DNA of 64,000 nucleotides from Telluria antibiotica (GTDB taxonomy: Bacteria > Pseudomonadota > Gammaproteobacteria > Burkholderiales > Burkholderiaceae_D), in assembly GCF_011682055.1 (NCBI RefSeq), contig NZ_JAAQOM010000003.1, positions 1 to 64,000 of the forward strand, in the 5' to 3' direction. The translations under genes and the position numbers were made by a program. The notes below the pieces were generated by a model. The model was given only the letters and a program-made list of their open reading frames with translations, was not told the origin of the DNA and made no database searches. Positions within the stretch are counted from its first letter, which is position 1, and every line of letters begins with the position of its first letter. This document shows, piece by piece, positions 43,357-55,982 of the stretch.

Positions 43357-43430
43357 GGCGGTCCGGTCTTGTTTTCGTGGTAAAAGCGTAACACGTGCCC
43401 GTCGATGTGGCTCGCAGCTTGGTCAACCAG

Positions 43431-43446
43431 TGTTTCACGTGAAACA
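43431..43446. promoter_or_regulatory. parS: parS site, perfect consensus
   Basis: TGTTTCACGTGAAACA is an exact 16-bp match to the ParB-binding palindrome. It lies in the intergenic region upstream of mnmG, 3 kb before parAB. ParB loading here would mark the chromosome's origin domain. Confidence 0.95.
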
Positions 43447-43534
43447 AAATCTGTCGTTTTAGGGCCTGCGCAGAAGCCTGACGGAAAAAAGAATCTATAA
43501 TCCTTTCTTAATCCTCCTCGCAACACATTCCATC

Positions 43535-45469
43535 ATGTTATTTCCGACAGAATTCGACGTGATCGTCGTCGGCGGCGGCCATGCCGGTACCGAAGCAGCA
43601 CTCGCGTCTGCACGCACGGGGCAGAAGACCCTGTTGCTCACTCACAATATCGAAACCCTCGGCGCCATGTCGTGCAACCCGTCCATCGGCGGCATCGGCA
43701 AGGGCCACCTCGTGAAGGAAGTCGACGCCATGGGCGGCGCGATGGCGATCGCCACCGACGAAGCCGGCATCCAGTTCCGCATCCTGAACTCGTCGAAAGG
43801 CCCGGCCGTGCGTGCGACGCGCGCCCAGGCCGACCGCATGCTGTACAAACAGGCGATCCGTTCGCGCCTGGAAAATCAACCGAATCTGTGGCTGTTCCAG
43901 CAAGCCGTCGATGACTTGATGGTTGAAGGCGACCGCGTCGTCGGGGCCGTCACGCAGATCGGCTTGCGCTTCCGTGCACGCGCCGTCGTGCTGACGGCCG
44001 GTACTTTCCTCGACGGGAAGATCCACGTGGGCCTGCAGAATTATTCGGCCGGTCGCGCGGGTGACCCGCCGGCCGTGTCGCTGTCGGCGCGTTTGAAAGA
44101 GCTGAAACTGCCGCAAGGCCGCCTGAAAACGGGCACGCCGCCCCGCATCGACGGCCGCAGCATCGACTTCTCCGTCATGACGGAACAGCCGGGCGACCTG
44201 GACCCGGTGCCCGTGTTTTCGTACATGGGCAACGTCGCCATGCACCCGAAACAGCTGCCGTGCTGGGTCACGCATACGAATGCGCAGACGCACGACATCA
44301 TCCGTAACGGCCTCGACCGCAGCCCGATGTACACGGGCGTGATCGAAGGCGTCGGCCCGCGTTACTGCCCGTCGATCGAAGACAAGATCCACCGCTTCGC
44401 CGCGAAGGAATCGCACCAGATCTTCCTCGAGCCGGAAGGTCTTACCACGAACGAGTTCTACCCGAACGGTATCTCGACGAGCCTGCCGTTCGACGTCCAG
44501 CTGGCCCTGGTGCGCTCGATGCGCGGCCTGGAAAACGCGTTCATCCTGCGTCCTGGCTATGCGATCGAATACGATTATTTCGACCCGCGCGGGCTGAAGG
44601 CGTCGCTGGAAACGAAGGCGATCCAGGGCCTGTTCTTCGCCGGCCAGATCAACGGCACGACGGGTTACGAGGAAGCGGCGGCGCAGGGCATGCTTGCGGG
44701 CATCAACGCGGCGCTGCAGACCCAGGGCAAGGAGGCGTGGACGCCGTCCCGCTCGGAAGCTTACCTCGGCGTGCTCGTCGACGACCTCACGACGCAGGGC
44801 GTCGCGGAGCCGTACCGCATGTTCACGAGCCGGGCGGAATATCGCCTGTCGCTGCGCGAAGACAATGCCGACATGCGCCTGACGGAAATCGGCCGCAAGC
44901 TGGGCGTCGTCGGCGATGCGCAGTGGGAAGCGTTCGAACGCAAGCGGGAAGCCGTCGCGCGCGAGCTGGAACGGCTGCGTGCCACGTGGGTGAATCCGCG
45001 CATCCTTGCGGCTGCGGAATCGGAGCGTGTGATCGGCCAGGCCATCGAGCGCGAGTACAACCTGGCGGACCTGCTGCGCCGCCCGGGCGTCGAGTACGAC
45101 AAGCTGGTGAGCTTGCAGGGCGTCGATGGGCAATCGCTGGGCGGCCCCGGCGTGGAAGATTCGGCCGTGAAGGAGCAGGTCGAAATCCAGCTGAAGTATT
45201 CGGGCTATATCGATCGTCAGGCGCGCGAAGTCGAGCGCCACGATTACTACGAAAACCTCAAACTGCCGGAAAACCTGAATTATCTGGAGATCACGGCGCT
45301 GTCGATCGAGGTGCGCCAGAAGCTCGACAAGCAGCGTCCCGAGACACTGGGCCAGGCATCGCGCATTTCCGGCGTGACGCCGGCGGCAATTTCTCTGCTG
45401 CTCGTGCACCTGAAAAAGCGCGGCGCGAAGGGTTTTACGAGCGTGCCGAATGAGGAATCGGCCGCATGA
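43535..45469 (+). CDS. mnmG: tRNA uridine-5-carboxymethylaminomethyl modification enzyme
   Basis: MnmG (GidA), with MnmE, adds the cmnm5 group to wobble U34 of certain tRNAs. The 644-residue FAD protein has G-G-G-H-A-G at ~12-17, the family-typical [12 protein letters not shown] near residue 47 and G-T-P-P-R-I-D near 205. A C-terminal helical tRNA/MnmE-binding domain follows. A -10-like TATAAT lies at 43496-43501. The stop overlaps the rsmG start (ATGA), the classic origin-proximal arrangement. Confidence 0.97.
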   Translation: MLFPTEFDVIVVGGGHAGTEAALASARTGQKTLLLTHNIETLGAMSCNPSIGGIGKGHLVKEVDAMGGAMAIATDEAGIQFRILNSSKGPAVRATRAQADRMLYKQAIRSRLENQPNLWLFQQAVDDLMVEGDRVVGAVTQIGLRFRARAVVLTAGTFLDGKIHVGLQNYSAGRAGDPPAVSLSARLKELKLPQGRLKTGTPPRIDGRSIDFSVMTEQPGDLDPVPVFSYMGNVAMHPKQLPCWVTHTNAQTHDIIRNGLDRSPMYTGVIEGVGPRYCPSIEDKIHRFAAKESHQIFLEPEGLTTNEFYPNGISTSLPFDVQLALVRSMRGLENAFILRPGYAIEYDYFDPRGLKASLETKAIQGLFFAGQINGTTGYEEAAAQGMLAGINAALQTQGKEAWTPSRSEAYLGVLVDDLTTQGVAEPYRMFTSRAEYRLSLREDNADMRLTEIGRKLGVVGDAQWEAFERKREAVARELERLRATWVNPRILAAAESERVIGQAIEREYNLADLLRRPGVEYDKLVSLQGVDGQSLGGPGVEDSAVKEQVEIQLKYSGYIDRQAREVERHDYYENLKLPENLNYLEITALSIEVRQKLDKQRPETLGQASRISGVTPAAISLLLVHLKKRGAKGFTSVPNEESAA

Positions 45470-46113
45470 AGCATTTCGACCGACCCGCCTTGTCGGCCGT
45501 GCTGGCCGAGGGAATCGCCGCGATGCAACTGGACGTGAACCCGGCGCAGCAACAGAAGCTGATGGATTATCTGGCGTTGATGTTCAAGTGGAACGCTGTC
45601 TACAACCTTACATCGCTGCGCGACCCCATGCAAATGGTCACACACCACTTGCTGGATTCGCTGGCTGCCGTGCCCGCGTTCGCGCACGCGCGCAACGTGC
45701 TTGACGTGGGTTCGGGCGGTGGGCTGCCGGGCATTGTGCTCGCGATCGTGCGCCCGGACATGAAAGTGTCGATGATCGACACGGTGCATAAGAAGACGGC
45801 CTTTTTGACGCAAGTGAAGGCTGAGCTCGAGCTGACCAACGTCACGGTGTACACGGCCCGCGTCGAGCAACTGCAGGTGAGCGGCAAATTTGACGTCATT
45901 ACCTCGCGCGCTTTTGCGGACCTCTCGGATTTCGTCAACTGGTCCTGTCATTTGCTGGCCGACGGCGGCCGCTACATCGCTCTAAAGGGCGTGGCACCGA
46001 AAGACGAGCAGGAGAGGCTTCCGGCAGACTGGACGGTCACGGGGCTGGAGCCGCTGCAGGTTCCCAGGCTGGGCGCGGAACGTCACCTCGTATTCATCGA
46101 ACGTTCCACGTGA
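45466..46113 (+). CDS. rsmG: 16S rRNA (guanine527-N7)-methyltransferase
   Basis: RsmG (GidB) methylates G527 in the 530 loop of 16S rRNA. The 215-residue protein has [12 protein letters not shown] near residue 77-88 (SAM site). W-N-A-V-Y-N-L-T at ~43 and the R-A-F-A-D-L-S-D-F segment near 147 are characteristic. It is translationally coupled to mnmG. parA follows after a 125-bp AT-rich gap containing a parS-like site. Confidence 0.96.
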   Translation: MKHFDRPALSAVLAEGIAAMQLDVNPAQQQKLMDYLALMFKWNAVYNLTSLRDPMQMVTHHLLDSLAAVPAFAHARNVLDVGSGGGLPGIVLAIVRPDMKVSMIDTVHKKTAFLTQVKAELELTNVTVYTARVEQLQVSGKFDVITSRAFADLSDFVNWSCHLLADGGRYIALKGVAPKDEQERLPADWTVTGLEPLQVPRLGAERHLVFIERST

Positions 46114-46117
46114 AACA
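46102..46117. promoter_or_regulatory. parS-like site (two mismatches)
   Basis: CGTTCCACGTGAAACA overlaps the end of rsmG. It has two differences from the consensus; the core CACGTGAAAC is kept. It is probably a weaker ParB site. Confidence 0.7.
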
Positions 46118-46129
46118 TCCAAACCATCC

Positions 46130-46238
46130 ATAGCAACGCACAAACAAATAAACCGTATAAACAGTTATTACGGTTATTACCATGTAAATCGTATAAACCG
46201 TTTTAATGGTATTAACCGTATGTCTGGAAAAGGAATAC
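46130..46238. promoter_or_regulatory. AT-rich parA upstream region with repeated ACCGTATAAAC-like words
   Basis: AAACCGTATAAAC near 46149, ATCGTATAAACCGTTTTA near 46187 and TTAACCGTATG near 46212 repeat one motif in the only strongly AT-rich stretch of this locus. It holds the parA promoter and may be a ParA or ParB operator. Confidence 0.5.
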
Positions 46239-47009
46239 ATGGCGAAAATTTTTTGCGTAGCAAACCAGAAGGGCGGGGTCGGCAAGACGACCACCAGCGT
46301 GAACCTGTCCGCCGGCCTCGCGAAGCTCGACCAGCGCGTGCTGCTGGTCGACCTCGACCCGCAGGGCAACGCCACGATGGGCGCTGGCATCAACAAGGCG
46401 GGGCTGACATCGTCGATCTACGAAGTGCTGCTGGGCGAGGCCGACGTCGCCTCGGCACGGCTGCGCAGCGAAGCGGGGCGCTTCGACGTGCTGCCCGCCA
46501 ACCGCGAACTGGCCGGCGCCGAAGTGGAGATGGTCGAGCTGGAAAACCGCGAGCGCCGCCTCAAGGAAGCGCTGGCCAAGGTCGACGCCGACTACGATTT
46601 CATCCTCATCGACTGCCCGCCGGCGCTGTCGATGCTCACGTTGAACGGCCTCGTGTCCGCCCATGGCGTCATCATCCCGATGCAGTGCGAGTACTACGCG
46701 CTGGAAGGCCTGTCCGACCTCGTGAACACGATCAAGAAGGTGCATGCGAATCTGAACCAGGATCTGCGCATCATCGGCCTGTTGCGTGTGATGTTCGATC
46801 CGCGCATGACGCTGTCGCAGCAGGTGTCGAGCCAGCTCGAACAGCATTTCGGCGACAAGGTGTTCAAGACGATCATCCCGCGCAACGTGCGCCTGGCGGA
46901 AGCGCCGTCGTACGGCATCCCGGGTGTCACATTCGATCCGGCCTCGAAAGGCGCGCAGGCGTACATCGCGTTCGGCGCCGAGATGGTCGAGCGCATCAAA
47001 TCCATGTAA
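46239..47009 (+). CDS. parA: Chromosome partitioning ATPase ParA
   Basis: This 256-residue ParA/Soj-type Walker ATPase drives origin segregation with ParB-parS. Deviant Walker A K-G-G-V-G-K-T-T at residues ~11-18, D-L-D-P-Q-G-N near 40-46 and D-C-P-P near 123 are present. No N-terminal helix-turn-helix exists, so it is the chromosomal and not the P1/F plasmid type. The ATG at 46239 has AGGA upstream; the frame start at 46206 is less likely. It is followed by parB in 15 bp. Confidence 0.96.
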   Translation: MAKIFCVANQKGGVGKTTTSVNLSAGLAKLDQRVLLVDLDPQGNATMGAGINKAGLTSSIYEVLLGEADVASARLRSEAGRFDVLPANRELAGAEVEMVELENRERRLKEALAKVDADYDFILIDCPPALSMLTLNGLVSAHGVIIPMQCEYYALEGLSDLVNTIKKVHANLNQDLRIIGLLRVMFDPRMTLSQQVSSQLEQHFGDKVFKTIIPRNVRLAEAPSYGIPGVTFDPASKGAQAYIAFGAEMVERIKSM

Positions 47010-47024
47010 TCAGTTCAAACAGCT

Positions 47025-47909
47025 ATGGCAACCAAAAAACTCAAAGGCCTCGGCCGCGGTCTCGACGCGCTGCTGGGCGGAGACGCTTCCAATACGCCCG
47101 CCGCACCGTCCGGCGCGCCGTCCCAACTGCCCGTCACGCAGATCCAGGCCGGCAAATACCAGCCGCGCACGCGCATGGACGACGGCTCGCTGGCCGAGCT
47201 GGCCTCATCCATCAAATCGCAGGGCATCATGCAGCCCGTGCTCGTGCGCCCGATCGACGGCGCATCGAACGGCGTGCGCTACGAGATCATCGCCGGCGAG
47301 CGGCGCTTCCGCGCGGCGCAACTGGCCGGCCTGGACGAGATCCCCGTGCTCGTGCGCGAGGTCGACGACCAGAACGCCGCTGCGATGGCGCTGATCGAGA
47401 ACATCCAGCGCGAAGACTTGAATCCGCTGGAAGAAGCGCAGGGCATCGCACGCCTGATCTCGGAATTCAGTTTCACGCACGAACAGGCGGCACAGGCCGT
47501 CGGCCGCTCGCGCAGCGCCGTGTCGAACCTGCTGCGCCTCGTGAACCTCGCGCAGCCCGTGCAGACGATGCTGATGGCGGGCGACATCGACATGGGCCAT
47601 GCGCGCGCGCTGCTGGCCGTCGATGCGGCGAGCCAGATCGCGCTGGCGAACCAGGTGATCGCCAAGCGCCTGTCGGTGCGCGAGACGGAAAAGATGGTGG
47701 CGCGTACTTTGGAAGAGCACAACGCGCCGCCCGCCGCGCCGCGCCAGAAGGACAAGCCGGGCGACATCGTGCGCCTGGAGGAAGAATTGTCGGACCGTCT
47801 CGCGACCCCCGTCGCGTTCAAGATGGGCCCGAAGGGCAGGGGACAGCTGATCATCGACTTCGCCGACCTCGACATCCTCGACACCGTGCTCGCGCGCCTG
47901 CGCGCGTGA
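47025..47909 (+). CDS. parB: Chromosome partitioning protein ParB
   Basis: ParB is the CTP-dependent clamp that loads at parS sites and spreads. The 294-residue protein has a N-terminal basic G-L-G-R-G-L-D-A-L-L segment (ParA-stimulating), the CTP-binding G-E-R-R-F-R-A near residue 90 and the helix-turn-helix F-T-H-E-Q-A-A-Q-A-V-G-R-S-R-S near 148-162. A C-terminal dimer domain follows. Three parS or parS-like sites are present in the 5 kb before it. Confidence 0.96.
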   Translation: MATKKLKGLGRGLDALLGGDASNTPAAPSGAPSQLPVTQIQAGKYQPRTRMDDGSLAELASSIKSQGIMQPVLVRPIDGASNGVRYEIIAGERRFRAAQLAGLDEIPVLVREVDDQNAAAMALIENIQREDLNPLEEAQGIARLISEFSFTHEQAAQAVGRSRSAVSNLLRLVNLAQPVQTMLMAGDIDMGHARALLAVDAASQIALANQVIAKRLSVRETEKMVARTLEEHNAPPAAPRQKDKPGDIVRLEEELSDRLATPVAFKMGPKGRGQLIIDFADLDILDTVLARLRA

Positions 47910-47918
47910 CGCCACGTT

Positions 47919-48136
47919 CGGGGTCAGAGCACAAACCCGGGGTCAGAGCACTGTCCTGAACAATTTCCCGCACCGCAGCGAAGGATGGCGCAACCTCCGC
48001 TGCCGGGTCGTTCTCGCGCCAAAGCCGCCCCCTTTTGGGCACCCCACGCTCCCTTGAGCAATTTCCCCGACAAGTGCTCTGACCCCGAATCACGCAAAAA
48101 AATGCTCTGACCCCGAATTTGCTGACCCCGAATTTG
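47919..48136. repeat. REP-like inverted repeat element (GGGGTCAGAGCA family)
   Basis: CGGGGTCAGAGCAC at 47919-47932 and CGGGGTCAGAGCACTG from about 47939 are direct copies. The reverse complement GTGCTCTGACCCCGAAT occurs at ~48074 and ATGCTCTGACCCCGAATTT at ~48101. A third partial GCTGACCCCGAATTTGA lies at 48121. The layout is of a palindromic element. GGGGTCAGAGC-type repeats commonly accompany REP-associated transposases; no transposase is present here, so it is probably non-autonomous. Confidence 0.75.
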
Positions 48137-48140
48137 ATGC

Positions 48141-48503
48141 CGCCGCCGGGGCGTGTGCCCGGCACTTTTTTGTCCGCGGCACTCGTCGCCGCCTGTCGAT
48201 AAGCCGGCCGTTATCCACAACCCGCGTCGCGTCGCTACCCATCCCGGGTGCACCAGGACGACGCAGCGCGCACTCCCACTGCTCACAACGTTCACTGCCT
48301 CGGTGCAAGATTATGTCCGCGGCGTGAGCCGCCGTGGCCGACTCGCCAACCTTTTCCGATCGGTATATGCATGGCAGAAACTATCGGTTTACCGCGCTCA
48401 TCAGACGTAAAGACACAATATTCTGTAGGAAAATTCACAGTTTACCGCCGAAATAGTTTGTCGTTTTTACAGCCGATATAAGCGAGCGCAAGGACGGAAG
48501 AGT
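48141..48503. other. Gene-free stretch between REP element and atp promoter
   Basis: No convincing gene. A perfect DnaA-box 9-mer TTATCCACA lies at 48211-48219. AT content rises toward the atp promoter from about 48400. Confidence 0.5.
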
Positions 48504-48533
48504 TTGACTATGGCTTCGATAACACCTTATAAT
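48504..48533 (+). promoter_or_regulatory. Sigma70-type promoter of the atp operon
   Basis: TTGACT (48504-48509) and TATAAT (48528-48533) are separated by 18 bp. It is the best sigma70 match I noticed in the window. Transcription would start near 48540, which places the atpI start downstream of that point. Confidence 0.8.
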
Positions 48534-48602
48534 CCCGCTGATTCATGTAATTACCACACCGTTACTCGGTTCCACCACGGCTGGCGCGAAAAGAACAGAA
48601 AA

Positions 48603-48947
48603 ATGCTGCGCTTGGTCTCCCTGCAAATCACGGCAACACTCGTGGCCGGCGTGATCGCCGGACTGCTGGGAGGGTGGGCTGCGATGTTTTCGGCGGTACT
48701 CGGCGGGATGTGTTGTGTCGTGCCCAATGGCATCATGGCGTTTCGCCTGTTCGCCAGTTCACAAAAAATGGGCGGTGCAAGTCCTGCCACATTTTTCATC
48801 TGGGAATTTGTAAAGATTGCTTTAACGCTCGCGCTGCTGTACGCAACGGCGCGGCTGTACCACGGCCTGAACTGGCTGGCCCTGCTGGGCGGGTTCATCG
48901 TGGCGCTGAAAAGTTACATCATTTTATTATTTGGGCATAAACAATGA
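48603..48947 (+). CDS. atpI: ATP synthase subunit I
   Basis: AtpI is a small membrane protein assisting assembly of the c-ring. The 114-residue protein from the ATG at 48603 ([10 protein letters not shown]) has four hydrophobic segments. I chose this start because an apparent promoter covers 48504-48533 and a start at 48510 would lie before the transcription start. The alternative would add about 31 polar residues. The stop overlaps atpB by 4 bp. Confidence 0.85.
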   Translation: MLRLVSLQITATLVAGVIAGLLGGWAAMFSAVLGGMCCVVPNGIMAFRLFASSQKMGGASPATFFIWEFVKIALTLALLYATARLYHGLNWLALLGGFIVALKSYIILLFGHKQ

Positions 48948-49774
48948 CGAACACGGTAGAAACCGCGGCCGAGCATGCGCCAACCGCAGGCGAATATATC
49001 CAGCATCACCTTGGCCACCTGACCTCGGCCAAGCAAGGCTTCGTGGTTAATTTCCACGTGATTAACCTCGACACGGTCTTCTGGTCGATCGCGATGGGCG
49101 TCCTCGCACTGACGATCATGATTTTCGCCGCACGTCGCGCGACGTCGGGCGTGCCGGGCCGTTTCCAGGGCATGTTCGAAGCCATCGTCGAAATGGTGGA
49201 AGACCAGTCGAAATCGATCGTCCACGGCGACCGCAGCTTCATCGCCCCGCTGGCATTGACCGTGTTCGTCTGGGTGTTCCTGATGAACTCGATGGACTTC
49301 CTGCCGGTCGACCTGTTCTCCGGCCTGTTCCGCCTGCTGGGCATGGGCGAGCCGCATTTCCGTATCGTCCCGACCGCCGACCTGAACGGCACCATGGGCA
49401 TTTCGCTGGGCGTGCTGGCCGTGGTCCTGTACTACAACGTCAAGATCAAAGGCATCGGCGGCTGGATCCACGAACTGTTCGCCGCGCCGTTCGGCATCTA
49501 CCTGGCGCCGGCCAACCTGCTCCTGAACATCATTGAATACGCAGCACGCACCGTGTCGCTCGGCATGCGACTGTTCGGCAACATGTATGCCGGTGAGCTG
49601 CTGTTCCTGTTGATTGCTCTGCTCGGTTCCACGCTGACCGTGTTCGGCATCGTCGGCCACATCATCGCTGGCTCGATCTGGGCAATCTTCCACATCCTGA
49701 TCGTGCTTCTCCAGGCATTCATCTTCATGATGCTGACGCTGGTGTATATCGGTCAGGCCCACGAGAGCCACTGA
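48944..49774 (+). CDS. atpB: F0F1 ATP synthase subunit a
   Basis: The 276-residue membrane stator subunit forms the proton half-channels. Five or six helices are visible. [14 protein letters not shown] near residue 205 carries the essential Arg facing the c-ring. Start ATGACG overlaps the atpI stop. It is followed by an 85-bp gap to atpE. Confidence 0.97.
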   Translation: MTNTVETAAEHAPTAGEYIQHHLGHLTSAKQGFVVNFHVINLDTVFWSIAMGVLALTIMIFAARRATSGVPGRFQGMFEAIVEMVEDQSKSIVHGDRSFIAPLALTVFVWVFLMNSMDFLPVDLFSGLFRLLGMGEPHFRIVPTADLNGTMGISLGVLAVVLYYNVKIKGIGGWIHELFAAPFGIYLAPANLLLNIIEYAARTVSLGMRLFGNMYAGELLFLLIALLGSTLTVFGIVGHIIAGSIWAIFHILIVLLQAFIFMMLTLVYIGQAHESH

Positions 49775-49838
49775 CCGACGCGATCGCAAGAACGAACAAG
49801 ATAGTGGTAGTAAAGAGTTGTAAATTTTTAATTTTTAA

Positions 49839-50102
<264 letters not shown>

Positions 50103-50175
50103 TCGAATCAATATTCGGTTCTGAACAGCCGAACCCCCCAGGTTCGGCATCCGTTTTTGTGAGAAGGAATTTACC

Positions 50176-50646
50176 GTGAACTTGAACGCAACTTTATTTG
50201 TTCAGTTCGTGGTCTTCTTCATCCTGGTGTTCGTCACGATGAAATTCGTGTGGCCACCAGTGATGAAAGCGCTCGACGAGCGCGCCGAGAGGATCGCGAA
50301 CGGTTTGGCCGCAGCAGACCGCGGTAAGGTGGAACTGGCCGCCGCCGAAAAGCGTATCGCCGCCGAACTGGCCGCGACGCGCGACGAAAGCGCCAAGCGC
50401 ATCGCCGACGCCGAAAAGCGTGCCGCAGCGATCGTGGAAGACGCCAAGCAGCAGGCAAACGTCGAAGCTGCCCGCATCATCGAAGGTGCGAAGGCCGATG
50501 CCGAGCAGCAGATCACCCGCGCGCGCGAAGAACTGCGTGCCCAGGTGGCTGCCCTGGCCGTCGCCGGTGCCGAGCAGATCCTGAAGCGCGAAGTCAACGC
50601 AGCGGCTCACGCCGACCTGCTGAACCGCCTGGCGACCGAGCTCTGA
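50176..50646 (+). CDS. atpF: F0F1 ATP synthase subunit b
   Basis: This is the 156-residue peripheral stalk subunit. It has an N-terminal membrane helix ([10 protein letters not shown] near residues 11-20) followed by a long Ala/Glu/Lys-rich coiled coil. Length matches that of E. coli b. It ends two bases before atpH. Confidence 0.96.
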   Translation: MNLNATLFVQFVVFFILVFVTMKFVWPPVMKALDERAERIANGLAAADRGKVELAAAEKRIAAELAATRDESAKRIADAEKRAAAIVEDAKQQANVEAARIIEGAKADAEQQITRAREELRAQVAALAVAGAEQILKREVNAAAHADLLNRLATEL

Positions 50647-50648
50647 TC

Positions 50649-51182
50649 ATGGCTGAACTCGCAACCGTCGCCCGCCCTTACGCCGAAGCCCTGTTCCGCG
50701 TCGCCCAACAGGGCGACCTGGCCGCCTGGTCGGCCGCCGTCGCGGAACTGGCGCAGATCGGTGCCAATGCGGATGTGCAGGCTTTTGCTGCCAATCCGCT
50801 CGTCACGCACGCACAGCTTGCCGATGCGATCGCGTCGATGGTCAAGTCGCCTCTGAGCGCCGAAGCGAAGAACTTTATTGCGATGCTCGCCGAGAACGGC
50901 CGCGTCGCCCTGCTGCCGGAAATCGGTGCCCAGTTTGCTGTGCTCAAGAATGCGCAGGAAGGTGCCGCCGACGCGTCGATCTACAGCGCGTTCGATCTTT
51001 CGGCCGACCAGCTCAACCCGCTGGTCGCCACGCTGGAAAAGAAATTTGGCCGCAAGCTGAACCCCACGGTCACTGTGGACCCGTCGCTGATCGGTGGCGT
51101 GCGCGTGGTCGTCGGCGATGAAGTGCTCGATACCTCCGTCCGCGCGAAGCTGCAACAGATGCACAACGCGCTGGTTGCCTGA
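50649..51182 (+). CDS. atpH: F0F1 ATP synthase subunit delta
   Basis: The 177-residue subunit links the b stalk to the top of the alpha3beta3 head. R-P-Y-A-E-A-L-F near residue 9 and a C-terminal [10 protein letters not shown] near 144 are typical. Its start is two bases past the atpF stop; atpA follows after 65 bp. Confidence 0.96.
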   Translation: MAELATVARPYAEALFRVAQQGDLAAWSAAVAELAQIGANADVQAFAANPLVTHAQLADAIASMVKSPLSAEAKNFIAMLAENGRVALLPEIGAQFAVLKNAQEGAADASIYSAFDLSADQLNPLVATLEKKFGRKLNPTVTVDPSLIGGVRVVVGDEVLDTSVRAKLQQMHNALVA

Positions 51183-51247
51183 GAATCGCACCGTCTCCGC
51201 GTCCAGACTTGCCCTACGCATCAAGAAACTATTAGGAGTTAGCACTC

Positions 51248-52783
<1,536 letters not shown>

Positions 52784-52846
52784 GACCGGCTTATTGATGG
52801 ATCTCGGGACGGGGTTGGACCCCGTCCCCACTAGGAGTAAGGGCTC

Positions 52847-53728
52847 ATGGCAGCAGGCAAAGAGATACGTGGCAAGATCAAGAGCGTAGAAAATACGAAG
52901 AAGATCACCAAGGCGATGGAAATGGTCGCCGCGTCCAAGATGCGCAAGGCGCAGGACCGGATGCGCGCCGCCCGTCCCTACAGCGAGAAGGTCCGCAGCA
53001 TCACGGCCAACCTCGCCACTGCGAACCCGGAGTACACGCACGCGTTCATGGCGCAAGCCAAGGATGTCGAGGCGAAAGCCGTCGGCTTCATCGTCGTCAC
53101 GACCGACAAGGGTCTGTGCGGCGGCATGAACACCAACGTGCTGCGCCAGGTGACGCAGAAGTCCCGCGAGCTGGAAGCCGCGGGCAATCGCATTGAAGCC
53201 GTTGCAATCGGCAATAAAGGTCTGGGGTTCCTGAACCGCATCGGCGTGAAAGTCGTGTCGAGCGTCACCCAGATCGGCGACACGCCGCACCTGGAAAAGC
53301 TGATCGGGCCGATCAAGGTCATGCTCGACGCTTACCAGGATGGCCAGTTGGACGCGGTGTACCTGTGCTACACCAAGTTCATCAACACCATGCGCCAGGA
53401 ACCGGTCATCGAGCAGCTGCTCCCGCTGCCGGCCGGTCACCTGGAGGCGGAAAGCGGCGCCCACTCGTGGGACTACATCTACGAGCCGGAAGCGCAGGTG
53501 GTGATCGACGAGTTGCTGATCCGGTACGTGGAAGCGCTGATCTACCAGGCGGTGGCCGAGAACCTGGCGTCCGAGCAATCGGCACGCATGGTGGCAATGA
53601 AGGCTGCAACCGACAACGCGGGCAACGTCATCGGCGAGCTGAAGCTGGTCTACAACAAGACCCGCCAGGCGGCGATTACGAAAGAACTCTCCGAGATCGT
53701 GTCGGGCGCAGCTGCGATCAGCGGCTAA
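52847..53728 (+). CDS. atpG: F0F1 ATP synthase subunit gamma
   Basis: This 293-residue rotor shaft has two long helices flanking an alpha/beta middle. [15 protein letters not shown] at ~8-22 and T-D-K-G-L-C-G-G near 85-92 are conserved. The C-terminal E-L-x-E-I-V-x-G-A helix ends the protein. Confidence 0.97.
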   Translation: MAAGKEIRGKIKSVENTKKITKAMEMVAASKMRKAQDRMRAARPYSEKVRSITANLATANPEYTHAFMAQAKDVEAKAVGFIVVTTDKGLCGGMNTNVLRQVTQKSRELEAAGNRIEAVAIGNKGLGFLNRIGVKVVSSVTQIGDTPHLEKLIGPIKVMLDAYQDGQLDAVYLCYTKFINTMRQEPVIEQLLPLPAGHLEAESGAHSWDYIYEPEAQVVIDELLIRYVEALIYQAVAENLASEQSARMVAMKAATDNAGNVIGELKLVYNKTRQAAITKELSEIVSGAAAISG

Positions 53729-55186
<1,458 letters not shown>

Positions 55187-55211
55187 TCGCTAGCCTCTTC
55201 AAAGGACACTT

Positions 55212-55637
55212 ATGGCAAATACCATTCACGTTGACGTCGTCTCGGCCGAAGAGCAGATCTTTTCGGGCGAAGCGGAATTCGTCGCGTTGCCGGGTGAATC
55301 GGGTGAGCTGGGTATCTACCCGATGCACACCCCCTTGATCACGCGCATCCGCCCGGGTGCCGTGCGCATCAAAGTGGCAGGCCGCAACGACGAAGAGTTC
55401 GTGTTCGTCGCCGGCGGCATCCTGGAAGTCCAGCCGAAAGGCGTGACGGTCCTGGCCGACACCGCAATCCGCGGTGCCGACCTGGACGAAGCGAAAGCCC
55501 AGGACGCCAAGCGCAAGGCCGAAGAGCTGATGGTCAACAAGGAATCGGCAATCGACTATGCCAAGGCGCAAGCCGAACTGGCGGCGGCGATTGCTCAGTT
55601 GGCGGCCATCGCCAAGCTGCGTCAGAAAGGGCGCTGA
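55212..55637 (+). CDS. atpC: F0F1 ATP synthase subunit epsilon
   Basis: The 141-residue rotor subunit has an N-terminal beta-sandwich ([17 protein letters not shown] near residues 20-36). A C-terminal helical hairpin that can inhibit hydrolysis follows. It is the last gene of the operon and is followed by a strong terminator. Confidence 0.97.
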   Translation: MANTIHVDVVSAEEQIFSGEAEFVALPGESGELGIYPMHTPLITRIRPGAVRIKVAGRNDEEFVFVAGGILEVQPKGVTVLADTAIRGADLDEAKAQDAKRKAEELMVNKESAIDYAKAQAELAAAIAQLAAIAKLRQKGR

Positions 55638-55664
55638 TCGCGGTTGTTCTTGCGGTCCACGAAG

Positions 55665-55691
55665 AAGGCAGCCTGCGGGCTGCCTTTTTTT
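55665..55691 (+). terminator. Rho-independent terminator of the atp operon
   Basis: GGCAGC / GCTGCC form the stem with flanking A and T, a short CTGCGG-type loop and then seven T. Confidence 0.88.
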
Positions 55692-55703
55692 ATAAAATCT
55701 CAG

Positions 55704-55961
55704 CTATATGGACGAGATCAGCTTGGCGCCGCAGGCCGTGGGATCCCGGTCATATGCGACCCGTTTCCCATGATGCTTGTGCGTGTCGCTGCCAGGCAGG
55801 ATCGGGTATTTCCCCTTGCATTTAGGGCAGTATGTCGAGTCGCCTTCGACTGCGACCCGTTTGCCGAGCACAGTGAAATCCTGTGCCGCCGAAATGACCT
55901 CTCCACCATGGGTGGTTTTGTCGCCAAGACGGACAACACCACGTCCTTGCTGATCTTTCAT
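55704..55961 (-). CDS. PAAR-domain protein (type VI secretion spike tip)
   Basis: The 85-residue PAAR protein forms the sharp metal-bound cone on VgrG trimers. V-R-L-G-D-K-T-T-H-G-G near residues 10-20 starts the fold. Y-C-P-K-C-K-G near 44-50 and a late D-P-T-A-C-G-A segment near 73-79 resemble the zinc-binding part of PAAR proteins with Cys in place of the third His. It is the last gene of the leftward module and probably loads the lipase effector encoded just upstream in transcription. Confidence 0.88.
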   Translation of the reverse strand: MKDQQGRGVVRLGDKTTHGGEVISAAQDFTVLGKRVAVEGDSTYCPKCKGKYPILPGSDTHKHHGKRVAYDRDPTACGAKLISSI

Positions 55962-55982
55962 GTCGTCCCTCGTTCGAATACG

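Noticed and set aside
46239..47909. parA-parB as a plasmid partition system
   Set aside because: ParA lacks the N-terminal DNA-binding domain of plasmid type Ia, and the genes sit in the conserved mnmG-rsmG-parAB-atp chromosomal order with consensus parS.
48510..48602. A longer AtpI starting at 48510
   Set aside because: A strong promoter lies at 48504-48533, so this start would precede the transcript.
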